Shown: positions 40,427 to 48,661 of the stretch, in pieces
How positions within the stretch are numbered: the first letter of the stretch is position 1
Layout: every line of letters starts with the position of its first letter
Source: Nocardioides renjunii
Lineage (GTDB): Bacteria > Actinomycetota > Actinomycetes > Propionibacteriales > Nocardioidaceae
Assembly (NCBI RefSeq): GCF_034661175.1
Contig: NZ_CP141058.1
Coordinates: 1,550,001 to 1,614,000 of the forward strand
Direction of reading: 5' to 3'
DNA: 64,000 nucleotides
Notes under the pieces: model-generated
Databases searched by the model: none
The model's input: only the letters and a program-made list of their open reading frames with translations
Told to the model about the DNA's origin: nothing
Position numbers and translations under genes: made by a program

Positions 40427-41317
40427 ATGGGCACGCGCGACGACGGCTGGCACCTCGGGGAGGGCGACCTCCTCGCTCCAGGGCTGAGCGCCCTGAAGCG
40501 CCTGGGCGGGGGAACCGCCTACGAGGCGTGGCTGTGCTTCGACGAGGTCACGTGGTCGGCGGTCGTCGTCAAGGTCCTGCGTCCCTCCCAGGTCGACGAC
40601 GAGTCCTCCCGGCGCGGGCTGCGCCGGGAGGTGCTCGCGCTCGCCACGATCAACCACCCCGTCGTGGTCCGCGGGCTGCGCGACGGGCAGCACGGCGACC
40701 GGCCCCACGTCGTCCTCGAGCACATCGACGGCCCGCGGCTCTCCAGCCTGGTCCGTCGCCACGGCCGGCTCCAGGAGCAGCAGTACCTGCCGCTGGCGAT
40801 CGACGTCGCCTCGGCGCTGCACTACCTGCGCCAGGTCGGCTGGACGCACCTCGACATCAAGCCCAGCAACGTGATCATGGGCGCCCCGGCCCGTCTCATC
40901 GACCTCTCGATCGCGCGTCCCGAGGAGGACGCCCGCCGGCTCCGCCACCCCATCGGCACCGATGCCTACATGGCCCCCGAGCAGTGCGACCCGACGGCAC
41001 CCGGCGGAGCGGTGCCGTCGTACGCCTCCGACGTCTGGGGGCTCGGCGCCACGCTGTTCCACGCCGTCGCGGGTGTCCGGCCGTTCGCCCACGGCGACCC
41101 GGACGCCGACGACGTACACCTGCGCTTCCCGCAGCTGGTGGCCGACCCGGCGCCCCTCCCGGACGACGTGCCGCCGACGGTGGCCGACGTCGTGCACGCC
41201 TGCCTGCGTCGCGATCCGGCCGGGCGGCCGCTGCCGCACGAGGTCGCCGATGCCCTCGAGCCGGTCCTGGCGGGGCTGCCCCGCGGGTCGCTGGCCGGGT
41301 TCCGGATCAGGGGTTGA
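40427..41317 (+). CDS. Soluble Ser/Thr protein kinase with altered DFG motif
   Basis: A 296-residue kinase domain without membrane helix. Gly-rich loop LGGGTAYEAW, Lys in SAVVVKVL, catalytic loop HLDIKPSN (Asp present; Leu replaces the common Arg) and, in place of DFG, LIDLSIARP. The metal-binding Asp is retained but Phe-Gly is lost, and the non-RD catalytic loop suggests it is not controlled by activation-loop phosphorylation. Activity may be low or constitutive. Its 3' end overlaps the response regulator gene by 11 bp, convergent. It shares the divergent operator system of this island. Confidence 0.88.
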   Translation: MGTRDDGWHLGEGDLLAPGLSALKRLGGGTAYEAWLCFDEVTWSAVVVKVLRPSQVDDESSRRGLRREVLALATINHPVVVRGLRDGQHGDRPHVVLEHIDGPRLSSLVRRHGRLQEQQYLPLAIDVASALHYLRQVGWTHLDIKPSNVIMGAPARLIDLSIARPEEDARRLRHPIGTDAYMAPEQCDPTAPGGAVPSYASDVWGLGATLFHAVAGVRPFAHGDPDADDVHLRFPQLVADPAPLPDDVPPTVADVVHACLRRDPAGRPLPHEVADALEPVLAGLPRGSLAGFRIRG

Positions 41318-41978
41318 GCCGGTAGCCGACCCCGCGGACGGTCGAGATCGCGTCGGTGCCCAGCTTCTTGCGCAGGTAGCCGACGTAGACGTCCACGACG
41401 TTGGAGCCCGGGTCGAAGTCGTAGCCCCAGACGAGGTCGAGCAGCTGCTCCCTCGTCAGCACCTGCCCGGGGTTGAGCAGGAAGATCTCGGCGAGGGCGA
41501 ACTCGCGCGCCGACAGCTCGGACTCGCCACGCGGACCCGAGATGCGACGCGTACGCCGGTCCAGGCGGAGGCCGCCGACCACGACGTCGTCCCCGGTGCT
41601 CGGGGCATCGGCGGGGGCGAGCGACCGCAGCCGCAGCCGGATGCGCGCCATCAGCTCGGCGAAGCGGAACGGCTTGGCCATGTAGTCGTCGGCGCCGCTG
41701 TCCAGGGCGGTGACCGTGTCGGTGACCGAGTCGCGCGCCGTCAGCACGATGACCGGCATCCGGCTGCCCTGCGAGCGCAGGTGGTCGAGGACCTCGAAGC
41801 CGTCCATGCCGGGCAGGCCGATGTCGAGCACCATCAGGTCGAAGCGACCGGACAGCGCCTCGTCGAGGCCGCTCGGTCCGTCGCCGGCCACGGTCGGCTG
41901 GTGCCCCTCGGCACGCAGGCCCTTCGCCACGAACGAGGCGATGCGCTCCTCGTCCTCCACGATCAGGATCTGGGCCAC
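41307..41978 (-). CDS. OmpR/PhoB-family response regulator
   Basis: A DNA-binding response regulator, 223 residues. Receiver: IVEDEERIA acidic pair, phosphoacceptor Asp in FDLMVLDIGLPGMDG, Thr in VIVLTARD and Lys in YMAKPFRF. Winged-helix output domain: SAREFALAEIFLLNPGQVLT, then VVDVYVGYLRKKLG and ISTVRGVGYRLNP. The GTG start at 41978 has GAGGAGA upstream and overlaps the end of the histidine kinase gene by 16 bp, so they are coupled partners. Paired 16-bp palindromes with 11-bp-spaced CTCA repeats at both ends of the island are its likely targets. Confidence 0.94.
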   Translation of the reverse strand: MAQILIVEDEERIASFVAKGLRAEGHQPTVAGDGPSGLDEALSGRFDLMVLDIGLPGMDGFEVLDHLRSQGSRMPVIVLTARDSVTDTVTALDSGADDYMAKPFRFAELMARIRLRLRSLAPADAPSTGDDVVVGGLRLDRRTRRISGPRGESELSAREFALAEIFLLNPGQVLTREQLLDLVWGYDFDPGSNVVDVYVGYLRKKLGTDAISTVRGVGYRLNP

Positions 41979-43555
41979 GTCGTCTCCTCGATGTGCGGGC
42001 CGGGCTGGTGGCGGGGCTGCTGCCGGGGTCGGTGCGGGGGCTGCTGGCGTGCCGGTCGTGGCTGGTCGCGCCCCAGGGTGCGGTCGGGCAGGACGATCTC
42101 GACGTGCGCCCCCCGGGGCTCGGCGTCGGTGATGCGGACGACGCCGCCGTGCGCGTCGGCGATGGCGCGGACGATGCTCAGGCCGAGCCCGAACCCGTCG
42201 TCCCCGGCCCGCACGGTGCTGCGGCCGAAGCGCTCGAGGACGGCCTCGCGGTCCTCGGGCGGGATGCCGTCGCCGCCGTCGCGGACCCACAACCGGACCT
42301 CGCCGTCCTCGCGGGTCGAGCCGACGGCGACCACCGAGCCGGGGTCGGTGTGCTTGACGGCGTTGTCGGCGAGCTGGAGCAGCGCCTGGGTCACCCGCTG
42401 CTCGTCGAGCACCGCCCGGCCCCGCGCCGTGCCGTCGAGCCGCCACTCCCGCTCGCCGAGCGCGGTGGCCTTGGCCAGCACCGACCGGGTCAGCGCGTCC
42501 ACGTCCACCTCGCCGAGGACCAGGAAGTCGTGGCGCCGGCTCTTGGCGAGCAGGACGAGGTCGCCCACGAGCCGCGACATCCGGTCCACCTCGTCGAGCA
42601 GCAGCTCGCGGGTCTCGGCCAGGTCCTCGGCGTCGCCGTGGTCGAGCAGCTCGAGGTGCCCGCGGACGACGGTGAGCGGGGTCTTGAGCTCGTGGCCCGC
42701 GTCGTCGAGGAACTGGCGCTGGGCGGCGAAGCCGGCGTCGAGGCGCTCGAGCATGCCGTTGATGGTCCGGGTGAGCGCTGTGATGTCGTCGTTGCCGCGC
42801 TCGGGGATGCGCCGCGACAGGTCCGTCGCCGTGATCTCGCGGGCCGTCTCCTCGAGCGTGCGCAGCGGCGCGAGCAGCCGGCCGGACTGGAAGGCCGCGA
42901 TCGTGGTGATGAGGCCGAGCGACAGCAGGGCGATGAGGGCGTACGTCTGCAGCGTCCGGTCGAGCTCCTCGTGCTCGTCGCGCAGGAAGTTGACGATGAC
43001 CAGCGCCCCGTCGCCCTGGGTGTTGGTCACCGGCACGAGCGTCACCCACGTCTCGCCGAAGGTCGGCGACTCGATGACCCGGGTGCCGCCGGCGTCGGCG
43101 AGCTCGGCGAGGGCGTCCTGGTAGTCGGGCTCGTCCAGCACCTCCTGGCCGTAGCGGTTGGCCGTGCGCTCCGGCACCTCGCCGCGGACGTAGCCGACGA
43201 GCATCTCGTCGTCGTCGGGGACGTTGCGGGTGAGGAAGACGTTGAGCACGCGGCCGACGTCGTCGAAGGGGCGACCGGTGTTGGGGTCGACGCGCAGGTT
43301 GCGGAACTCGGCGATCTCCTGCTCGATCTGGTCGTTGACGGCGCGCTCGATCCGCGCGGACTCCAGGGCGTAGACGAGGATCCCGGCACCGGTCATCGCG
43401 GCGGCTGTGAGCAGGGCGATGACGGCGGCGATGCGGGTCCGGACGGAGACCTGCGCGAAGCGGCGCGGGGCACCGTCAGTCGTCCCCGTCGTCGTTGGTC
43501 TCGTCGTCGGTCGTGTCGTCACTGTCGTCACCGTCATCCCACTCGTCGTCGTCAT
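41963..43555 (-). CDS. Membrane sensor histidine kinase
   Basis: About 530 residues. After a Thr-rich N-terminus come a membrane helix (about 41-63, TRIAAVIALLTAAAMTGAGI), a ~140-residue extracellular sensor, a second helix (about 210-230, ALIALLSLGLITTIAAF), HAMP, the phosphoacceptor His in DDAGHELKTPLTVV, and an ATPase domain with VTQALLQLADNAVKHT, VRDGGDGIPPED and GFGLGLSIV. The C-terminus is a Pro/Arg/Gln-rich tail. The start is uncertain (ATG 43555, ATG 43537 or nearby GTGs); all overlap the preceding acidic membrane protein gene. It phosphorylates the regulator encoded next. Confidence 0.92.
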   Translation of the reverse strand: MTTTSGMTVTTVTTRPTTRPTTTGTTDGAPRRFAQVSVRTRIAAVIALLTAAAMTGAGILVYALESARIERAVNDQIEQEIAEFRNLRVDPNTGRPFDDVGRVLNVFLTRNVPDDDEMLVGYVRGEVPERTANRYGQEVLDEPDYQDALAELADAGGTRVIESPTFGETWVTLVPVTNTQGDGALVIVNFLRDEHEELDRTLQTYALIALLSLGLITTIAAFQSGRLLAPLRTLEETAREITATDLSRRIPERGNDDITALTRTINGMLERLDAGFAAQRQFLDDAGHELKTPLTVVRGHLELLDHGDAEDLAETRELLLDEVDRMSRLVGDLVLLAKSRRHDFLVLGEVDVDALTRSVLAKATALGEREWRLDGTARGRAVLDEQRVTQALLQLADNAVKHTDPGSVVAVGSTREDGEVRLWVRDGGDGIPPEDREAVLERFGRSTVRAGDDGFGLGLSIVRAIADAHGGVVRITDAEPRGAHVEIVLPDRTLGRDQPRPARQQPPHRPRQQPRHQPGPHIEETTWPRS

Positions 43556-43922
43556 CCTCGCCGATGGGCGTGGGTTGCGGTGTCACGACCACGGCGTCGT
43601 CGCGACCGGAGCCGTCGCGGTCCCCGGGCGTCGGGGACGGCGTGGGGGGCGGTGCGGGGGTCGGCGTCGGGGTCCGCGTGGGGGTCGGCGTCGGGATCGG
43701 CCGACGGGCGGGCTCCGGGGTGGGGCTGGTGGTGGGGCTGGTGCGGCGGGACTCCGGGCGGGTGTCCGGGCTGGAGTCCGGGGTCGACGGGCCGTCGCGC
43801 AGGATCACCGGGCTGTGGTCCCCGGGACCGGGCAGGTCCGGGGTGGCGAGCGACGTCGCGACGTAGGCCGTCACCGGCACTACGAGCACGAGGAGGACCA
43901 CCCCCTTCACCAGCTGGCTCAT
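43476..43922 (-). CDS. Membrane-anchored Pro/Thr-rich protein with acidic tail
   Basis: A 148-residue protein of unknown function. An N-terminal hydrophobic segment (MSQLVKGVVLLVLVVPVTAY) acts as anchor or signal; next come a Pro/Thr/Ser region with (TP)n repeats typical of extended cell-wall-spanning linkers and a C-terminal acidic tail (GEDDDDEWDDGDDSDDTTD and more Asp). ATG at 43922. It is first in the sensor operon, and its 3' end overlaps the histidine kinase gene by up to 80 bp in another frame. It may present a polyanionic tail to the sensor; compare the acidic exported proteins at 13.2 and 40.0 kb. Confidence 0.75.
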   Translation of the reverse strand: MSQLVKGVVLLVLVVPVTAYVATSLATPDLPGPGDHSPVILRDGPSTPDSSPDTRPESRRTSPTTSPTPEPARRPIPTPTPTRTPTPTPAPPPTPSPTPGDRDGSGRDDAVVVTPQPTPIGEDDDDEWDDGDDSDDTTDDETNDDGDD

Positions 43923-43956
43923 GGCGCGATGGTCGCGCCCGGTCGTCGCAGGAGGA

Positions 43957-43982
43957 TGAGACGCAGATGAGAGACCTCTCAT
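43957..43982. promoter_or_regulatory. Candidate OmpR-type operator, copy 2
   Basis: ATGAGAGACCTCTCAT (43967-43982) differs by one base from the element at 39901-39916. TGAG also recurs 11 bp apart (43957 and 43968), giving direct repeats as well as the palindrome. It lies 35 bp upstream of the acidic membrane protein/histidine kinase/response regulator operon. Confidence 0.65.
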
Positions 43983-44070
43983 CCGGCCGCTCGTCGCGGC
44001 CGCGCGACCGTCCGCCGCAGCCGCTGTCGGTGCCCTCGTCGGGGCGGGTGACGCATGCCACAGTGGGATC

Positions 44071-45603
44071 ATGATCGTCCCCTTCAGCGTCACCGACTTC
44101 ATCGAGCGGGCCGCTGCCGTCTACGGCGAGCGTCCCGGCGTCATCGACGAGCCCGACCAGCCGGCGGACCCGCTCGGCACGCTGACCTACGCCGAGGCGT
44201 ACGAGCTCTCGCGCCGCCAGTCGGCGCGGCTCGACGAGCTCGGCATCGGGGTCGGGGAGCGCGTCGCGATCGTGAGCCACAACTCGGCTCGCCTCCTCAC
44301 GTCGTTCTTCGGCGTAAGCGGCTCGGGCCGGGTCCTGGTGCCGATCAACTTCAGGCTGCGCGCCGACGAGATCTCCTACATCGTGTCCCACTCGGGCGCA
44401 CGGGTCCTCTACGTCGACCCGGAGCTCGTCGAGACGCTGAGGGGCATCGACGTCGAGCACACCTTCGTGCTCGGCGACGACGCGTCGATGTATGCCGCCC
44501 CCGGGACGGAGCCCAGGCACTGGGAGCCGGACGAGAACGCCACCGCGACGATCAACTACACCTCCGGCACGACGGCACGGCCCAAGGGCGTGCAGCTGAC
44601 GCACCGCAACCTCTGGACCAACGCGGTGACCTTCGGCCTGCACGCCGGGGTGAGCGACCGCGACGTCTACCTCCACACCCTGCCGATGTTCCACGCCAAC
44701 GGCTGGGGGATGCCCTTCGCGATGACCGGCCTCGGCGTGCCGCAGGTGGTGCTCCGCAAGGTCGACGGCGCGGAGATCCTGCGCCGGGTCGAGCAGCACG
44801 GGGTCACCGTGATGTGCGCAGCGCCGGCGGTCGCCGCCGCGGTCCTCGACGCCGCGCAGGACTGGGAGGGCGAGGTCCCGGGCCGGGACCGGGTGCGGAT
44901 CATCATGGCCGGCGCCCCGCCGCCGACGAGGACCGTCGTGCGGGTCGAGGAGGAGCTCGGCTGGGAGTTCGTCCAGATCTACGGCCTGACCGAGACCTCG
45001 CCGCTGCTGACCGTCAACCGCTCACGATCCGAGTGGGACGACCTGTCCGCCGAGGACCGGGCCGCGAAGCTGGTGCGGGCCGGGGCGCCGGCCATCGGCG
45101 TACGGCTGCGCACCGACGAGCACGGCGAGGTGCTGGCGCGGTCCAACGTGATCCTCGAGGGCTACTGGGAGCGCCCGGACGAGACGTCGAAGGCGCTGGT
45201 CGACGGCTGGTTCCACACCGGCGACGGGGGAGCGATCGGCGACGACGGCTACCTCTCCATCAGCGACCGCAAGAAGGACGTGATCATCACCGGCGGGGAG
45301 AACGTCTCCTCGATCGAGGTGGAGGACGTGCTGTTCTCCCACCCGGCCGTCGCCGAGGTCGCGGTCATCGGAGTGCCGAGCGAGAAGTGGGGCGAGACCA
45401 TCAAGGCGCTCGTCGTGCTGGCCGACGGAGCCACCGCGGACGAGGCCGAGCTGATCGCGTGGTGCAAGGACAGGGCCGCGGGCTACAAGGCGCCGACCTC
45501 CATCGAGGTCCGCGACGAGCTGGCCCGGACCGCGACCGGCAAGCTGCAGAAGTTCAAGCTGCGCCAGCCCTACTGGGAGGGCCACGACCGGCAGGTCAAC
45601 TGA
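44071..45603 (+). CDS. Acyl-CoA synthetase (AMP-forming), long-chain-like
   Basis: A 510-residue adenylating enzyme. Motifs: INYTSGTTARPKGVQLTHRN, VQIYGLTETSPLLTVNRS, WFHTGDGGAIGDDGYLSISD followed by RKKDVIITGGENVSSIEVED, and the catalytic Lys in TATGKLQKFKLR. The layout is that of the medium/long-chain FadD group. ATG at 44071, 88 bp from the preceding operator on the other strand. It stands apart from the second synthetase of the window (37451-39154), with which it shares only family-level similarity. Substrate not determinable. Confidence 0.93.
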   Translation: MIVPFSVTDFIERAAAVYGERPGVIDEPDQPADPLGTLTYAEAYELSRRQSARLDELGIGVGERVAIVSHNSARLLTSFFGVSGSGRVLVPINFRLRADEISYIVSHSGARVLYVDPELVETLRGIDVEHTFVLGDDASMYAAPGTEPRHWEPDENATATINYTSGTTARPKGVQLTHRNLWTNAVTFGLHAGVSDRDVYLHTLPMFHANGWGMPFAMTGLGVPQVVLRKVDGAEILRRVEQHGVTVMCAAPAVAAAVLDAAQDWEGEVPGRDRVRIIMAGAPPPTRTVVRVEEELGWEFVQIYGLTETSPLLTVNRSRSEWDDLSAEDRAAKLVRAGAPAIGVRLRTDEHGEVLARSNVILEGYWERPDETSKALVDGWFHTGDGGAIGDDGYLSISDRKKDVIITGGENVSSIEVEDVLFSHPAVAEVAVIGVPSEKWGETIKALVVLADGATADEAELIAWCKDRAAGYKAPTSIEVRDELARTATGKLQKFKLRQPYWEGHDRQVN

Positions 45604-45644
45604 GCCCCGCCGCCCGTCCCCGGCGCATCCTCGATACTGGCGCC

Positions 45645-46811
45645 ATGCCCACCCTCGCCGACGTCGTCGACCTCCTCCACGACTGGTACCCGCCGCGCAC
45701 CGCCGACGCCTGGGACGCCGTCGGCCTGGTGGCCGGTGACCCCGCGGCCGGGGTCTCCCGCGTCGCGTTCGCGGTCGACCCCACGCTCGAGGTCGCCCGC
45801 GAGGCCGTCGCGTGGGGTGCCGACCTGCTGGTGGTGCATCATCCGCTCCTCCTCACCCCGGTCAGCTCGGTGGCGGCGACCACGCCCAAGGGCCGCACGC
45901 TGCACACGCTCACCGCGGGAGGGTGCGCGCTGCTGACGGCGCACACCAACGCCGACCAGGCGGAGTCCGGCGTCTCCGCGGCGCTGGCCTCCGCACTCGG
46001 GCTCGTCGACGCCGTCCCGATCCGGCCCGCGCCCGGCGAGCCGCTCGACAAGGTCGTCGTGTTCGCGCCCGTCGCCTCAGCGGACGCCGTGCGCGCGGCG
46101 ATGACCGATGCCGGTGCGGGCCGGCTGGGCGACTACGACTCCTGCACCTGGTCGACGCCGGGCGAGGGCCGCTTCCGCCCGCTCGACGGCGCCTCGCCCG
46201 CGATCGGCCGGGTCGGCGACCTCGAGGTGGTCGAGGAGGTGCGGATCGAGGCCGTGGTGCCGCGCGGGCGTCGTACGGCGGTCGTGCGGGCGCTGCTCGC
46301 CGCGCACCCCTACGAGGAGCCGGCGTTCGACGTCCTGCCGCTGGCCGACGCCGGCCTCGCCACGACCGGGACCGGGCGGGTGGGCGCGGTGGAGGAGACG
46401 ACGCTGGAGCAGTTCGCGGCGCGGGTCGCGCAGGCACTGCCCGCCACCGCCCACGGCGTACGGGTCGCCGGCGACCCGGCCCGCCGGGTGCGGCGGGTCG
46501 CGGTGTGCGGCGGCGCGGGGGACTTCCTGCTCGACGAGCTCGCCCACGGGGATGCGGACGTCTACGTGACCAGCGACCTGCGGCACCACCGCGCGGGGGA
46601 GTTCCTCGAGCACGGCGGGCCGGCGCTGGTCGACGTCGCGCACTGGGCGGCCGAGTGGACCTGGCTCCCGGTGGTGGAGGCTCGGCTGCGCCGGGCGCTG
46701 GGCGATAGGGTCGAGACCCGGGTCAGCACGCTGTGCACGGACCCGTGGACGTTCCGTCCTGGCAGCCATGAGTCGTCACCCCAGTCGTCACCGAAGCAGG
46801 AGGGCCGTTGA
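45645..46811 (+). CDS. Nif3-like dinuclear metal protein
   Basis: A 388-residue Nif3/YbgI-family protein with GTP cyclohydrolase 1 type 2-like fold; function unsettled. Metal ligands are seen in LLVVHHPLLLTPV, LLTAHTNADQAESG and, near the C-terminus, ADVYVTSDLRHHRAGEF and LVDVAHWAAEW. The middle third is the inserted CutA1-like domain found in the long members (PYEEPAFDVLPL). ATG at 45645. Its stop overlaps the zinc-ribbon gene (TTGA), a pairing seen widely in actinobacteria, so the two proteins probably work together. Confidence 0.9.
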   Translation: MPTLADVVDLLHDWYPPRTADAWDAVGLVAGDPAAGVSRVAFAVDPTLEVAREAVAWGADLLVVHHPLLLTPVSSVAATTPKGRTLHTLTAGGCALLTAHTNADQAESGVSAALASALGLVDAVPIRPAPGEPLDKVVVFAPVASADAVRAAMTDAGAGRLGDYDSCTWSTPGEGRFRPLDGASPAIGRVGDLEVVEEVRIEAVVPRGRRTAVVRALLAAHPYEEPAFDVLPLADAGLATTGTGRVGAVEETTLEQFAARVAQALPATAHGVRVAGDPARRVRRVAVCGGAGDFLLDELAHGDADVYVTSDLRHHRAGEFLEHGGPALVDVAHWAAEWTWLPVVEARLRRALGDRVETRVSTLCTDPWTFRPGSHESSPQSSPKQEGR

Positions 46812-47548
46812 AGGCCGATCCCACCCACCAGATCGCGCTCCTCGACGTCGCCGAGCTCGACTCGCGCGCCGCGCAGCTGCGGCACCAGCGCACCCACCTC
46901 CCCGAGCTGGCCGAGATCGCCGCGCTCGAGGCCGAGCGCACCGCGCTCACCGACCAGGTGCGTGACGCCCGGATCGTCGTCGACGACCTCACCGTCGAGC
47001 AGGCGAAGGCCGACCGCGAGGTCGAGCAGGTCAGGACGCGCCGTGAGCGCGACCGCAACCGCATGGACACCGGGCAGATCACCAACCCCAAGGACCTCGA
47101 GCGGATGCAGCACGAGCTGGTCTCGCTCGAGCGGCGCATCAGCAGCCTCGAGGACTCCGAGCTGGAGGTGATGCAGGCCCTCGAGGAGGCCCAGCAGGTG
47201 CTCGACGGCCTCGGGATCCGCGCCGAGGACATCGACGCCCGCCTGGCCGAGCTGGTCGCGGCGCGCGACGAGCGGCGCGCCGCCATCGACGCCTCGCTGG
47301 AGGAGGTCACCGCCGCGCGGGGGCCCGCCATCGACGGCATGCCCGACGACCTGATGGCGCTCTACGAGCGGCTGCGCGAGCAGAAGGGCATCGGCGCCGC
47401 GCTGCTGCGCGCGCGTCAGTGCGGTGGCTGCAACATGACCCTCGACGCCTCCGAGCTCTCCCGCATCCGCTCCGCACCGGCCGACGAGGTCATCCGGTGC
47501 GAGGAGTGCCAGCGCATCCTGGTGCGCACCGACGAGTCGGGACTCTGA
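46808..47548 (+). CDS. Coiled-coil protein with C4 zinc ribbon
   Basis: A 246-residue protein of the C4-type zinc-ribbon family (formerly DUF164). Residues about 30-185 are a long antiparallel coiled coil (for example LERMQHELVSLERRISSLED); the C-terminus has a zinc ribbon with CGGCNMTL and CEECQRIL. A TTG start at 46808 overlaps the Nif3 stop and has GGAGGG upstream; TTG is unusual but the spacing decides it. The family is linked to Nif3 and to RNase HI/phosphoglycerate mutase genes. It probably binds nucleic acid or serves as a scaffold; the exact role is unknown. Confidence 0.88.
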   Translation: MKADPTHQIALLDVAELDSRAAQLRHQRTHLPELAEIAALEAERTALTDQVRDARIVVDDLTVEQAKADREVEQVRTRRERDRNRMDTGQITNPKDLERMQHELVSLERRISSLEDSELEVMQALEEAQQVLDGLGIRAEDIDARLAELVAARDERRAAIDASLEEVTAARGPAIDGMPDDLMALYERLREQKGIGAALLRARQCGGCNMTLDASELSRIRSAPADEVIRCEECQRILVRTDESGL

Positions 47549-47560
47549 GAGCGGCGACCC

Positions 47561-48655
47561 GTGCGCTACCTCGACGCGGAGCTGGTCGCAGCCCGCGGTC
47601 GTACGTCGCTGCGGGCCCGCGTCGGCCGGCTGCGGGCCAAGGCGTGGGTGATCGGCCAGTGCGCGGTCGCCGCCGGAATCGCCTGGTGGCTGGCCGCCGA
47701 CGTCTTCGGGCACCGGCTGCCCTTCTTCGCGCCGATCGCGGCCGTGGTGTCGCTGGGTATGTCCTACGGCCAGCGCCAGCGGCGGGTCGCCGAGGTCACC
47801 GTGGGCGTCGCCCTCGGGGTGCTGCTGGGTGATGTCGTCACCCACCTCATCGGCTCCGGAGGGCTCCAGATCGCGTTGATCGTGGCGGTCGGCATGTCGA
47901 TCGCGCTGCTGCTCGACGCCGGCCAGCTGCTCCTCATCCAGGCAGCGGTGCAGGGCATCGTCGTGGCGGCGCTCGCCCCGGCGCCGGGGGATGCGTTCCT
48001 GCGGTGGACGGACGCGCTCATCGGCGGGGCCGTGGCGCTCGCCGCGGCGACCATCGTGCCCCGCGCGCCGCTGCGGCGCCCGCGCGACCAGGCGGCAGTC
48101 GTGGTCCGCAAGATCGCCGAGCTGCTCCGCTCGTCGGCGGACCGGATCGGTGACGGCGACGCGGAGGCGGCCCTCGCGGTGCTGCGTGACGCCCGCCAGA
48201 CCGACTCGCTGATCGCCGAGCTGCGCGCCGCCTCGCAGGAGGGCCTGTCGGTGGTCAGCTCCTCGCCCTTCCGGCGGCACCACGGCGAGCACCAGCGCCA
48301 GCTCGCCGAGCTGGTGGAGCCGCTCGACGTCGCCCTGCGCAACACCCGGGTCGTGGTGCGTCGGGTGGCGGTGGCCGCCCACCGCCGCGAGCCGGTGCCC
48401 GCGTCCTACGCCGCGCTCATGCGCGAGCTCGCCGGCCTGGCCGACCGGGTCGCCGACGAGCTGGTCGAGGACCGCATGGCCACAGCCGTGATCGAGGACC
48501 TGGTGGCGCTCGGCCGGGCGACCGCGACGGTCGAGCGGAGCGAGGACCTGTCGGCGGAGGTGATCCTCGCCCAGGTGCGCTCGATCATCGCCGACCTGCT
48601 GGCGCTGTGCGGGATGGACCCGCTCGAGGCGACGGACGTCATCCCGCTGCGCTGA
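47561..48655 (+). CDS. FUSC-family membrane protein (aromatic acid exporter-like)
   Basis: A 364-residue membrane protein. N-terminal hydrophobic helices (about 27-165; for example FAPIAAVVSLGMSYGQRQRR, the FUSC/ArAE signature region, and VTHLIGSGGLQIALIVAVGM) followed by a helical cytoplasmic half. Family members export aromatic acids or similar compounds; half-length forms like this one would dimerise. The GTG start at 47561 is 12 bp after the zinc-ribbon gene, so it may share that transcript. It is convergent with yaaA, six bases away. Confidence 0.85.
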   Translation: MRYLDAELVAARGRTSLRARVGRLRAKAWVIGQCAVAAGIAWWLAADVFGHRLPFFAPIAAVVSLGMSYGQRQRRVAEVTVGVALGVLLGDVVTHLIGSGGLQIALIVAVGMSIALLLDAGQLLLIQAAVQGIVVAALAPAPGDAFLRWTDALIGGAVALAAATIVPRAPLRRPRDQAAVVVRKIAELLRSSADRIGDGDAEAALAVLRDARQTDSLIAELRAASQEGLSVVSSSPFRRHHGEHQRQLAELVEPLDVALRNTRVVVRRVAVAAHRREPVPASYAALMRELAGLADRVADELVEDRMATAVIEDLVALGRATATVERSEDLSAEVILAQVRSIIADLLALCGMDPLEATDVIPLR

Positions 48656-48661
48656 GGTCCC

